Shown piece by piece: positions 10,675-20,491 of a DNA stretch of 64,000 nt. The DNA comes from Laburnicola sp. R22_1 (taxonomy: Eukaryota > Ascomycota > Dothideomycetes > Pleosporales > Didymosphaeriaceae), in contig JACONQ010000018.1 in the NCBI GenBank assembly GCA_014281115.1, positions 310,001 to 374,000 of the forward strand, written 5' to 3'. The position numbers and the translations under genes were made by a program. The notes under the pieces were generated by a model. The model saw nothing but the letters and a program-made list of their open reading frames with translations, ran no database searches and was not told the DNA's origin. Position 1 is the stretch's first letter. Each line of letters starts with the position of its first letter.

Positions 10675-12033
10675 ATGTCTGCAACTACTCCATTCTACGG
10701 CCCTTATCTAATCCCTAGGAGTAGTGTCATTATTGATTTGGAATCTCCGCCTTCGTCGCCGGATTTCTCGGCGACTGATTCTGGGTCCGATGATTCGGAC
10801 CTGGATGAGCTGGAGGACTTGTCGCTGGACGATCAAGGACCTGACGATTCCGGCCTAGACGGATTGAAGGACTTGTCTCTGGAAGACCAAGAGCCCACTC
10901 CAGAGTCTCACACGGAGCAGCACACAGCCACCCCCTCCCCGCAACAGGCTCAGCCCCAACTCTCGCCTCTAGGCCATCTCCTCAAAAGTCTGGAAGCGGC
11001 CAAACGCACCCACAGCCCCAAGGCCGAAGTTGACGCCCTAAAAACCCTCATCACGAACCACATGCACCACAACACCCTCACCCTCGCCGACGCGGAGCTC
11101 CTCTTCCCCGCCCACAACAGCGCCTACCCCCTCACCAAAAAGGCCTCCGCGCAAATCGCAAACGACTTCGTCTGGGGCCGCACCTCCGCGGCCGACCACC
11201 AGGCCATCGTGGAACACATCTTCGCCGCCGGAGACGAAAAGTACTACGTCTTCAACCACGTGCGGCAGCAGGTGGACAAGTTCCGGGCGGAAAAGCTGAG
11301 CCGGAGCGGACGCTGGGATACTGAGGAGAAGTGGCGGAGGCGGGTTGAGCGGGCGCGGGTGGAGGAAAAGAAGCGCGTGGAGGGGGAGGAGCAGCGGTGG
11401 GAGGAGATTGAGGCGGATAGGGCGGCGAAGGTGGAGCAGAGGATGAAGACGTTTCCGGAGAGGTGGCGGGTGCCGTTTGGGATGCCGGATGCGGCGCCGA
11501 AGGGGTTTACTTGCTTTGCGCATTTTTATGCGGAGGCTTGTGAGATGGACTGGCAGGAGGCAAAGGGTAAGAATCTTGCGCCTGAGCGGAAGGAGGAGGA
11601 TGGAAGCTTGAGCCTGAGCCTGGGCCTGAGCAGTTCTCCTCTGAAGGAGTCATCGTGGAAGATTCCAGCGGCCAATACGCAGAGCTGCCACCATCCTGAG
11701 AAGTCCCCTGCCCTGAAGCCCGCCTCGGATTCACCCCTTGCTTGCGCCACAAAGGAGCGCATCGTGGTGAAATTGCCGCCTAAAAGCACACACGCTCCGC
11801 CGCAAGGTGCGCCTGCTTTCAGGGGACCTACCGCGCATATCCGAGCGCATGAGCAGAAGAATGCTTTCTCCATGTCGAACACTACGACAGTGAAGCATCT
11901 CTTCGGCACGGGGAAGAGTGGCACGATTCGAGTCAAGCTACCACCCACGGCCCCTCGCTCTGAACCGGAGCCCCAGCCACGATTTGCGGTGTTGAGTGAA
12001 GAGGAGTGGCCTTCGCTGACGTCCCATTCTTGA
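10675..12033 (+). CDS. Uncharacterised acidic/coiled-coil protein, 452 residues
   Basis: I do not recognise this protein. The frame is open from 10360, but the ATG at 10675 follows a pyrimidine-rich, poly(A)-containing leader and opens a plausible protein. Residues 20-75 are strongly acidic and contain a near-perfect two-copy tandem repeat of 17-18 residues (about 40-57 and 57-74, core LEDLSLDDQ/LKDLSLEDQ). Residues about 210-260 include conserved-looking FVWGRTSAADHQ and EKYYVFNHVRQQVDKF. Residues about 225-265 continue as a highly charged Arg/Glu helix, probably coiled coil. The C-terminal third is Pro/Ser-rich and disordered. Codon third positions switch from C-rich to G-rich near 11,270. 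There is no transmembrane segment. Confidence 0.6.
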   Translation: MSATTPFYGPYLIPRSSVIIDLESPPSSPDFSATDSGSDDSDLDELEDLSLDDQGPDDSGLDGLKDLSLEDQEPTPESHTEQHTATPSPQQAQPQLSPLGHLLKSLEAAKRTHSPKAEVDALKTLITNHMHHNTLTLADAELLFPAHNSAYPLTKKASAQIANDFVWGRTSAADHQAIVEHIFAAGDEKYYVFNHVRQQVDKFRAEKLSRSGRWDTEEKWRRRVERARVEEKKRVEGEEQRWEEIEADRAAKVEQRMKTFPERWRVPFGMPDAAPKGFTCFAHFYAEACEMDWQEAKGKNLAPERKEEDGSLSLSLGLSSSPLKESSWKIPAANTQSCHHPEKSPALKPASDSPLACATKERIVVKLPPKSTHAPPQGAPAFRGPTAHIRAHEQKNAFSMSNTTTVKHLFGTGKSGTIRVKLPPTAPRSEPEPQPRFAVLSEEEWPSLTSHS

Positions 12034-12797
12034 AGAGACTCTGCTGGAACGCGTCGCAACGACTCTATACCCCTTCAATCGGCTATTTTTATACTGTTAC
12101 TAGAAACTTTAGTTAATAAATTTGATATATTTCATATGGCAATGACGCTTTTTTTATAGGATATTAAGAACCTAGCTAATGGGCTAACGTGCATCCACAT
12201 GCAGCGGAACAACCGCGGTAACAAAACAAATTATAATTAGGTACTTTGACTTTGAAGCTATAGAACCCTCGATCCGCTGCCTTGACTCTAGGCAGGAGCG
12301 TTGATGAGTATAGCAAAGTCAAGGTTGAACTTACTATGATGAACTGGATGGGTTGTTATCCGAATGGTGGTTGTGGATGAGCGAATGCAGCTGTTGGAGA
12401 CATGCCAGCGTGCCTTTTAATATTGCTACGGCTCCCCTCACCGGCAAAGTATAACAGTCGCATGTGATGGAAATATAGTTGTGGTATTTGAACTTTGGTT
12501 CGGCTCCTTGTGAGTCACTTATCGCCCGAAAAAAAAAAAAATTCGGCCCCTTCTACCGACAAAATTGTGTCGGTTGCAACAATTGACTCTAGGCAGAAAT
12601 GATGACTTGCCAAGCTCTCTGCGGCTGAGACGCTAAGCCGCGGGGTTAGGCATCCAGCAGCCCGCGACTCGACAGCAAGGACTCCACCGACAATTGCTTC
12701 TTCGCACCCCAATTCGATCCCACGCTGCTCCTCTGTTTAGGATCACTGGCTTCCATAGTTCAGTTAAGGAACTCCTGCACCTTTCTCGGAGCGAACC
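12034..12797. other. Intergenic spacer with a poly(A)-containing micro-insertion
   Basis: No gene is supported. The spacer includes AT-rich 3'-flanking sequence to about 12,160 and a 13-base poly(A) run at 12,529-12,541, described separately as a possible retroposon stub. Confidence 0.5.
12499..12552 (+). mobile_element. Candidate 32-bp poly(A)-tailed retroposon stub with target duplication
   Basis: TTCGGCTCCTT (12,499-12,509) and TTCGGCCCCTT (12,542-12,552) flank a 32 bp segment that ends in 13 A residues. An 11 bp direct repeat with one C/T transition directly abutting a poly(A) tail is the signature of target-primed reverse transcription. The insert is too short to assign to a family, and chance cannot be excluded. 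Confidence 0.4.
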
Positions 12798-14444
12798 ATG
12801 TGGCTCCTGAACGTCGACACCGTGATGCTGGAGCACTTCCAGGATGATCGCCGAGTCAAAGGAAAGTACGCCATCCTTTCTCACACCTGGGGCGATGAGG
12901 AAGTATGCTTTGACACCATCCATCTTGCTTCGGCAAAGACGAAAAGAGGGTATCAGAAAATCGTCTACGCCTGTCGCCAGGCTGCGCTAGATGGATTGAA
13001 ATATGCTTGGGTGGATACCTGCTGCATCGACAAACGGAGCAGTGCGGAGCTTTCAGAAGCGATCAACACGATGTACCGGTGGTACTATAACGCTCGAGTC
13101 TGTTATGCTTTCCTATCGGATATCACCGTGGCAGACATGGCTCCGACCAAGGAGAGACTCCAAAACAGCCGTTGGTTCACCAGAGGCTGGACATTGCAAG
13201 AGCTTATTGCTCCGCCGCTACTACTTCTCTACGATTCAGAGTGGAAGTTAATTGCCTCCCGTGCAGAGATTGCGGAGGTGCTTTCAGAGATTACGCACAT
13301 TGACGAAAATGTCCTGGAGGACCGTGAGCGACTTTGGCAAACAAGTGTTGCTAAACGCATGTCGTGGGCGTCTATGAGGAATACTACTAGGGAAGAGGAC
13401 CTGGCCTACTGCCTCCTGGGAATTTTTAGGATCAACATGCCTCTACTCTATGGCGAAGGAGCGAAGGCCTTCAAAAGATTGCAAGAAGAGATCATTCGGA
13501 CATGGACTCGTATCGATCACTCTATCCTGGCTTGGGACGGAGAATCGGATGGGCTACTGGCCCTTTCTCCGTCGCAATTTCCGGTTAATTTCGTCAATAC
13601 TCGTCAATACGGCCGTCGAGCAAGGCGAGACATCATCAGCTGGTCTTCTTGGCAAAACGGGACTTTTGAGCTAAACAACAATGGCTTACGAATCACGCTG
13701 TATGCACGACCAGTCGGTCTCACTCTTGCCGATGGCATAGAGCAAGCCCAACCGGAACAAAATCGCTTGCAGGATCTTGATCTTGGAGCAAAGCAGAACG
13801 AGCGACTATTGGTAGCGCTGAACTGCACTTACTCGACAGCTAGGAACCAATTGTTTGCAATGTATTTGCGTAGGAGGCCATGGGTTTGCTATGGGCCACA
13901 TCGCCCCACAAGTACAAATTTCCACGACTACGCCATATACGACTTCGAGCCACAATATGCGACTGTGGCCATGTCTGAGCTCCGCAACTTCACTATGGTC
14001 ACCTTAACAATAGCCCGCGAGAAAGTTCATCCGCCACAGGTTTCGACGATCCGGGTTGAATGGTGGTCCGCCGGCTACGATATTAAAGCCACGCTTCCTT
14101 GTGAAGTGTGGAGGGAAGAGGAGGGGCAGTTGGTCGTTGACAACGAAAATTCACTACTTTGTCCCGAGAACCCAGCGCGTCTGCTCATTACCAGTGCAGA
14201 CTCCGGGGGTGCTTCACATGAAGTCTGCCTAGAGCTGAGGAGCGACTTCTGGCTTCCTACACCTTGTGTCCGATTCGGGGCTGGCAGCCTTGCCGACCGG
14301 CAGCCGAGAACCTTGGAGAGTGGTGATCCCATCACGTTATATACTAATCAGCATGCTGTACTAGTTGTAGAGGGTAAATGTATCTCCGTAGCCGATACAT
14401 TGGTATGGATTTTATCGTTCAGCGATCCTTCCCTCATCGCATGA
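12798..14444 (+). CDS. HET-domain protein (heterokaryon incompatibility type)
   Basis: HET-domain proteins mediate fungal non-self recognition and programmed cell death after hyphal fusion; most genomic paralogues have no tested role. This is a single-exon gene of 548 residues. The N-terminus carries the HET domain motifs in order: YAILSHTWGD (about 25-34), YAWVDTCCIDK (about 69-79), then SRWFTRGWTLQELIAPP (about 125-140). These are followed by RMSWASMRNTTREEDLAYCLLGIFRINMP, the linker typical of HET-E/D-like proteins. The C-terminal part (about 240-548) is an uncharacterised beta-rich region. No NACHT, WD40 or ankyrin module is present, so this is a short-form HET protein. The start at 12798 gives the canonical MWLLN opening. 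Confidence 0.92.
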   Translation: MWLLNVDTVMLEHFQDDRRVKGKYAILSHTWGDEEVCFDTIHLASAKTKRGYQKIVYACRQAALDGLKYAWVDTCCIDKRSSAELSEAINTMYRWYYNARVCYAFLSDITVADMAPTKERLQNSRWFTRGWTLQELIAPPLLLLYDSEWKLIASRAEIAEVLSEITHIDENVLEDRERLWQTSVAKRMSWASMRNTTREEDLAYCLLGIFRINMPLLYGEGAKAFKRLQEEIIRTWTRIDHSILAWDGESDGLLALSPSQFPVNFVNTRQYGRRARRDIISWSSWQNGTFELNNNGLRITLYARPVGLTLADGIEQAQPEQNRLQDLDLGAKQNERLLVALNCTYSTARNQLFAMYLRRRPWVCYGPHRPTSTNFHDYAIYDFEPQYATVAMSELRNFTMVTLTIAREKVHPPQVSTIRVEWWSAGYDIKATLPCEVWREEEGQLVVDNENSLLCPENPARLLITSADSGGASHEVCLELRSDFWLPTPCVRFGAGSLADRQPRTLESGDPITLYTNQHAVLVVEGKCISVADTLVWILSFSDPSLIA

Positions 14445-16161
14445 TGCCAGCCTCATGGTTGACACTGGGATCGTTATCACACATGGAAATGCCAAGGGAT
14501 AGGAGCGTAATGAACCAACAGATTCGGAGCCGGTACGCAGTCGCGGTTATGTGATCTGCACAATGGACGTAGGCGACAGATGGGCTGCAAGTGAAGTAGA
14601 GATGCCTGGTGGTGTGAGCCGATAGTAGAGCTACGATGGGCTGTCGGCTGTGGGCTCTTGTATTGAGAATATTAGAGCCTCGCATCTGTTCGTATTCCAA
14701 GGCGGGAAGTTTTGCGGGTTCAATTTCCCACACGAATGACTTATGCTGGCTTCTCGTTATAACGATCAGGAACGCCTTTCCCGAAGTCATTATCTGGTCC
14801 TTGTTGCACGCAACAAAGTAAAGTCCTTACCGCTTACGCTGGGCTTCGGGAAAGGACTGGATTCTGCATACCTTCGGGACCGTGTGTTCGGATTAGGGAC
14901 GGTTTGGCGAAGCGGAGAAGATGTACTTGCGAGCGCTGAGGCTTTGAGAAGGCATGGCGATGCATACATCAATACTCGACACAGTCTGTTTACTATTTTT
15001 TTTGTGAACAAAGCTGCATCCTGCAACTATACTTTAGTAAAGGAAATAACTAGCTATAGCCTATTTTTCTATATACTAGCTTCATGCAAGATATCTATCA
15101 CATAAATACATGTGATCCAGTTGATGACGCGCTCATCGTTCAGCACCCCGCAAGGCCGTTGCGTACACTGGCTCAGGGTCGACTCATTGTTTACTATTAT
15201 AAGATCCATCCTCCTTATGTTTGGACAATGCATTATTCCATTAGTCGTTGTGCGTACGGTTACCCTATGATTTGAATTTGATAAAAGATGCATGTCCTAC
15301 ATCGAAGAAGACAATAGAGAAGGTAGCAAATATAAATTAAATACAGACGACGCCTACAATTACGAAATAGCAAAACACAAACAAAACGAGAAGATAGAAG
15401 AAGCAAGCAACTATACTTGCATTATTAGTAATATGTTTCACAGCTCTTAATAGTACGAAATATTGCAAGTGAAGTTTACGGATGGCCTGGATTCTGGAAC
15501 TCCGTGTCCCCTTGAGTCAGCTTAAGGAGATAGGAATCCTGGAGATGAAGGTTGATGATACTGTTTAGAAGAGGTTGTTGTTCTGTTCTTGAGGTGGAGA
15601 TAACTATCTGAAAAATATTGCCAAGTTGCGAAGGAAGTTTGGCGCGCTGCACGGTACTCAACATTTGGTTCAGATAGAGAGTCTGTTCCATTTAATCAAA
15701 CAACACAATTATGTACGACATGGAATTTGTGAGATTGTTTGAACTGTCTATGTGCGAAACCTGTTTTCTTTGTTCACTATGTCTTGCCGAAATTTGTTTT
15801 CTTGTGTTCACTCTCATGTCTTGCCGAGTGAACCAGGGAAACAGGTTTCGCATAGGTACAGTTTAAACAATCAATAAAAGCCCTAACAGCGGCAAACTTG
15901 GTAGCCCCTACTTATAAAGTAGCACGCGTAACTGCATGTAAGATACTTGTATCGACCTCCAATTGCATATTTATTCTACAAAGCAGTCTTGTAAGTATCG
16001 AGTGTCTTTTGATACATTGTTCTTGTTCCTTGCTAACTTCGAGTTCTCAAACTCAGGCATTGTGTCAGTACAACACCTTCGCAGAAGATGCCTATATATA
16101 TATTCTCCATATTTTGCCCTTTCAGTTTCTCAAAATCGAATTATATATTCGTTAAATAATC
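14445..16161. other. Intergenic region, AT-rich, with a hairpin-forming repeat
   Basis: No gene is supported across 1.7 kb. Short frames, such as a 71-codon one at 15,476-15,691 on the minus strand, show nothing recognisable. The centre (about 14,990-15,470) is AT-rich. The right end contains an imperfect inverted repeat at 15,734-15,871 and presumably the promoter of the kinase-like gene. Confidence 0.5.
15734..15871. repeat. 138-bp inverted repeat able to form a long hairpin
   Basis: The left arm 15,734-15,768 (starts ATTGTTTGAACTGTCTATG) pairs with the right arm 15,836-15,871, whose reverse complement starts ATTGTTTAAACTGTACCTAT. Both contain the exact core GCGAAACCTGTTT. Inside the loop is an imperfect direct repeat of GTTCACT...ATGTCTTGCCGA. 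It may be a small foldback element or a structured transcript; no target duplication was found. Confidence 0.75.
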
Positions 16162-17109
16162 ATGGCAGAGAAGATGCAACCAAAGCACTCTACCAAAAAG
16201 GATGTCTGGCGTGTAACAGAAAAGACATACTATCCTCTTACCCTAGCGGGCAGCGGTAGATCCGCCGACGTCTGGTTCTGCGTACGTGCCACACAGAAGT
16301 CTCCTACCTCTCCCAAAACTAACAGCACAGAAGCCCCTGAGCCACAGCTGCTCGCCATCAAAATCCCCTCCAACTCGACCAAAGACAAACTCACTGGCGA
16401 GATCGAGGCCCTCCGACGCATCGCGTCTCTTCCCAACCTCCCAACCCAACACTTCCAAAGGCTAGTAGCTTACGACGAACCCCTTTATCCGATCGCAGAC
16501 TCCACATGGCTAGCAACCCACGCTGTCCAAGGCTGCACACTCGCCTCCCTTCTCACATGTTCGTATCTCCTACCCCTTCCTAAACCCCTAGTGCTCCACA
16601 TAGCGCTCAGCACAAGTACGGCTCTCGGCGTCCTACACACTGCCCAACCACAACCCCTCATCCACGCAGACCTCTTCGCAGCAAACGTAATGCTCGACAT
16701 CACACAGCGTGGCGCGACAAACTGCCCCACCGTCGTGCTCATCGATTTCGAGAAAATGCGCGTCGCGAAGGGGCCAGATGACAACCTGTGGGAACGCACG
16801 TGTTTCTACCGCATGATTGCTAAGCTTGCGGTTGCGCACCGAGATAGCGCTACGCAGGGCGCTGGCGACGATTCTGACTGGGAGGATTTCGTACGCCTGG
16901 TGTCCAAGGTGGATCCTAAGTCAGATGAGGGGGATGTTCCGAGATTGGATGCGTTTCGGGGTATGTTTGAGGGGTATGGGGGTAGGATTTGGGGGGAGAT
17001 GGGGAAAGAGGAGAAGGAGGCGATGGAGAAGTTGTTCGGGAAGGCGATGAAGGTGGTTGAAAAGGCACGGGAGAAGGCGGCTAAATATATCGAGTCTCAG
17101 GCTGGTTAG
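16162..17109 (+). CDS. Small protein-kinase/APH-fold protein with DFE motif
   Basis: Single exon, 315 residues, with kinase-fold landmarks in order. The Gly-rich loop is AGSGRSADVW (29-38), a Lys lies in AIKIP (K67), the catalytic loop is HADLFAANV with D170 and N175, and the metal-binding site is IDFEKM (D195). The HxDxxxxN catalytic loop is intact but lacks the Arg of HRD, and DFG is replaced by DFE. This is the pattern of aminoglycoside/choline-kinase-like phosphotransferases as well as some fungal orphan kinases. It ends shortly after the DFE segment with a charged C-terminal helix, so the C-lobe is reduced. The substrate is unknown. Third-codon positions change from C-rich to G-rich after about 16,880. 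Confidence 0.7.
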   Translation: MAEKMQPKHSTKKDVWRVTEKTYYPLTLAGSGRSADVWFCVRATQKSPTSPKTNSTEAPEPQLLAIKIPSNSTKDKLTGEIEALRRIASLPNLPTQHFQRLVAYDEPLYPIADSTWLATHAVQGCTLASLLTCSYLLPLPKPLVLHIALSTSTALGVLHTAQPQPLIHADLFAANVMLDITQRGATNCPTVVLIDFEKMRVAKGPDDNLWERTCFYRMIAKLAVAHRDSATQGAGDDSDWEDFVRLVSKVDPKSDEGDVPRLDAFRGMFEGYGGRIWGEMGKEEKEAMEKLFGKAMKVVEKAREKAAKYIESQAG

Positions 17110-17655
17110 GGGTCTGGGAGCAAGGAGGAGGAGGGGTTGAAGTAGATGGTGAAGTTTTGTACGCCTCTGCACACCTCGCCCACCGATATCCACGGTCTCT
17201 ACTGTCCTGCAAAACCATCCAAGATGAGTTTGGGTGGGAATACGTGCCATGACAATACTAGTAGCCTCGCCATCAATTATATTATAATAAAAATATTGAA
17301 CAATATGCTTGCAACACTTTTACGATTGTGATTAGATGAGTAGCAAAGTTAGCAGATGAATAGAATCGACAATGACAGATCGGAGTTTTGATTAGGTCAA
17401 AATCCAACCCATTCAACGGAGCGATTGTCCTTCGTTTCAGAGAGGGTGGAGCACCGTTTAAATCATCAACACGTTCTATGAAATATATTGATCTTGACGC
17501 TACGTGTACCATTGCCACGATCTATGAACGAACATGATCTTACAAGACATGTTTTGATCCCGTGTTACCCTTCCATGAGTTTGGAGTTCTTTAGCACACC
17601 CACAAGTAGCTTACCAGTCACAGACGACAGTATCAAGCTCCTCAGCAACCGCACC
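17110..17655. other. Convergent intergenic spacer
   Basis: No gene is seen. It lies between the 3' ends of two convergent genes and presumably holds both 3' UTRs. It includes an AT-rich segment at 17,275-17,305. Confidence 0.4.
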
Positions 17656-18533
17656 TCAGACACTATTTCCAACCAATGGTAGGCTTCCGTACCGCTTCTC
17701 CCAGATCTTTCCCAGCACACCCTGCGTCTCCAAATGCTCCTGCAAGTCCCTGAGGGCAGCTAGGCGCGAGAGTCCCTTCTCCTCTTCGTCTTCGATATCG
17801 ACAGCCACACCAGCCACAAACTCCCACTTCTGAGCGAGCAAAGCTTGCACTTCAGGATCGCTATGAATCGTAACCGGTTTGCGCTTCTGGAGGAACGCGA
17901 AGCAACTACCGTCCTTGACCAGCTCGCGCACTTCGAGGAACCCATCAGAGAGTCCGGGAAAGTAGACACGCGCCGTGTCTGTGCTGAGTTAGTTCGTCAT
18001 AACTATCCGGACTGAACAGACATACTGATAATTGCAATCTTCAGCTCATCCGCCACATCTGCAGCGAGTGCGTCGCGACGGTCTCGCCCCTCCTGGTCAA
18101 CCTTGGCAACCATCTCAACAGAGATGATCCGACCACCCACGGTTGTCTTGTTCAACTCTCTCACGACTTTCCTCGCCTCCTCTAGACCCGCTACCAATAT
18201 CGTCGTCCGGAAAGGGTGCGTGAACCGCGGCGTAGCTGGAAAGGCGAAGTTCTTCGAGACGTCAAAGTCTTTGAGGAGGTCTTCAAGATCTGCAAGGCGC
18301 AGATGCGGTGCGAAGTTGGAGATCTCGACGGGTGTCCACTCCACTGGCACGACCGTGGGGAGCGTCTGGCCAGGCGTGCTTTGCGGGATCTCGATGGGCG
18401 ATGGGCGTCTCTTGGGGCGGAATGGCGCAGGCCGCGTCGGCTGTGGCGGATCTTGGGGAGGCACGGAGAGCCTCTTCGAGCTTGCGAAGGAGAAATGGAT
18501 AGGAATTGAGGTTCTGCGGTGTGGGTGGAGCAT
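17656..18533 (-). CDS. Predicted RNA-binding-like protein, possibly organellar
   Basis: CDS is complement(join(17656..17978, 18026..18533)), 276 residues. The 46-47 bp intron uses GTATGT and the second of two nearby CAG acceptors, the only one that restores frame. The N-terminal ~50 residues are Arg/Ser/Pro-rich (MLHPHRRTSIPIHFSFASSKR), as in a mitochondrial presequence (inference). Residues about 85-160 look like an RRM-type beta-alpha fold: WTPVEISNF..HLRLADLEDLLKDF, then TTILVAGLEEARKVVRELNKTTVGGRIISVEMV. The C-terminal part contains ARVYFPGLSDGFLEVRELV and an acidic helix. The frame extends to an upstream ATG at 18698, but a TATAAA at 18,636-18,641 lies between the two ATGs, so the downstream one is preferred. 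Confidence 0.65.
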
Positions 18534-18635
18534 GGCAGATCTGGGTGGAGTGGGGACGCGCGCCGGGGTTGACCGTCTACGTGTGCGCGTGGTCGTGTTT
18601 TGTTCTATTTGCCCGGTCCGCTTGTTTTGATTTCC

Positions 18636-18641
18636 TTTATA
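18636..18641 (-). promoter_or_regulatory. TATA box upstream of the RNA-binding-like gene
   Basis: TATAAA on the minus strand lies 103 bp upstream of the ATG at 18,533 and downstream of the alternative ATG at 18,698. If functional, transcription would start too late to include the upstream ATG. Confidence 0.5.
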
Positions 18642-19939
18642 GCTGCGAGCCACGTCGGTGTGCCAGTGAAATGGGTTATGCGGTGAATGATGCGCCAAGC
18701 CAAACCTCCGCGCTACAACAACATTCGTCAGTATCGTTGTCGATAGAAATATGACTACAAGTTTGACCTACTCATGATATAATCTGGCTGTTGCATCGTT
18801 CATAGTGAAGCGCAGACGCGTAAAATTGGAACGACTGCGGCCACGTGCATTGCCATAATCCATGGGTCCCGATAGGGAAGCTACGTCCCCCCTTCAAACC
18901 TCACAAACTTAGAAAAGTCAGATATTCGCCCCAAATGTGCAGAACATTGATTACATACAAATAGCATATTCAAATAGCATATTACATTACACATGCGAGC
19001 GTTACCACAGACCTCCCATGTGCGCAGGCTGCATGCGTACTGTACTTTACGCCAAGTCGTCGGATAACGGAGAACTTCAATGAGGGTGAACGCATGCAAC
19101 ATAGAGGTAGGGATGTGGGTGGCTGGAAGAGAAACATGAGGCCAGATTGGGCCGCCGTGAAGATGGAGAAGGTTGAAGAAATAGAGAAGCCAATATCTAA
19201 GAAAATTCAAGATGAGGACAATGCTGAACGCAAAGCTAAATCTGGAATAGAGTAGAAGACCTCTAAAAAGGTTGCTAGCAGAGATGTAGAAGGAATATTG
19301 GCGAAGTGCGGACCGACATTAGAAGACGCCGCAGATATGGTCTGACAAAGAGGGCAGATCATCCTCTTCGTGCATTGCGCTGGAAGGACCTACACGCCGA
19401 TACAGATGTTCTTCAATCACCGTCGGTGAGCAGGCCAGCTATAGTGATCTATGCACTGTATACGTGGCATTCGGCAGTAGTAGTCAGTGTATTCCAGAAT
19501 ACATGATTGTGGTATAGGCGATGAAGGGATCGATCGACGTATGAAAGTGTAGATGCCCAGGCGGGGTCGAATGATCACCTAAGTACCTAGATACCTGAGG
19601 TAGGTACACGATTGTCAAAATCCGAACCTCATGATACCAGAGTCGCAAAAACAACCTTTGGAGAACCACTTGACGAGCACCCAACCTATAAACATCATTG
19701 ATTTAAAGCTTCGCCGTCCAGATCATGTGCCCCCGCATCCACGCGTCGCGCAGCTAAATAACGCGTCCCCGCCCCACCGCGCCTTCCATCCCTCAAACCC
19801 CCACCACCACACCACACCCCATCCCCCACTAACCCAACACATCGCCACATTAGAACCATCTCCACGCAACCCTGCCTCCAAAAACAGGTCAAACCACACA
19901 TCCCCATCCCAAAGAAACAAAAGGAGGAAGAAAAAAGCC
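18642..19939. other. Intergenic region, no gene supported
   Basis: This is the divergent interval between the RNA-binding-like gene and Rpa3. A 109-codon frame on the minus strand (18,881-19,210) lacks an ATG start and recognisable content. Local oddities are a CAAATAGCATATT direct repeat at about 18,957-18,985 and a small palindrome-rich stretch of AGGTACCT-like words at about 19,575-19,610. The C-rich region 19,720-19,930 is the Rpa3 leader. Confidence 0.4.
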
Positions 19940-20491
19940 ATGGACCACCCCCAAACCCCCCGCATCCTCGCCCCCCACCTCTCAAACTTCCAACACAAAA
20001 TCGTCCGCATCCTCGGCAAAGTCGTCCAACTCCGCGGCGAAACCGCCGTCATCGACGCAGGCGGAAACATCGACGTGATTCTCAACCGCGTACGTGCCGT
20101 CCCTCCCTCTCCTCCCTCCCTATCAGCCACTCCGTCAAAAGAGAAAAGCAAAACAAGATAAGACGAGACCCCGCTAATTAAAGTTTTTTTTTGTGATGCT
20201 ACAGGACTCCCACCTAGCCATCGGCCACGCCGTCGAAGTAATCGGCAAAGTCGACGGCCATCTCAACGTCAAAGCACAAGCTGCGACGGACTTTGGAACG
20301 AATATCGGTATCTACATCCCCCGCCCCCGCCCTTTTCCTCTTCCTCTTCCTCTCCTCTGCTGTCCTATTCTTGTCGCCTTTTTCTCTCTCAAGGAAAGCT
20401 ACTAATTTACCCGACGCTAGATTTCAACGCCGCCCACGCCGTGGTGGAAGCTACGCATCGGCACCGAGAAATTTTCTACGACGGGGACTGA
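19940..20491 (+). CDS. RFA3: Replication protein A small subunit (Rpa3/Rfa3)
   Basis: Rpa3 is the OB-fold 14-kDa subunit of the heterotrimeric single-strand DNA-binding complex used in nuclear replication and repair. CDS is join(19940..20089, 20205..20307, 20421..20491), 107 residues, normal for the family. The N-terminus is MDHPQTPRILAPHLSNF. The barrel strands follow as VRILGKVVQLRGETAVIDAGGNIDVIL, then LAIGHAVEVIGKVDGHLNVKAQAATDFGTNIDFNAA, ending in a helix that would pack in the trimer core. Intron 1 (GTACGT...ACAG, 115 bp, with a 9-base T run) and intron 2 (GTATCT, TACTAAT, TAG) both preserve frame. The upstream in-frame ATG at 19631 gives an unlikely leader and was not used. Confidence 0.9.

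Noticed and set aside
14700..14740. GGGTTCAATTTCCC resembling a tRNA T-arm
   Set aside because: No matching acceptor stem, D-arm or anticodon arm could be found around it.
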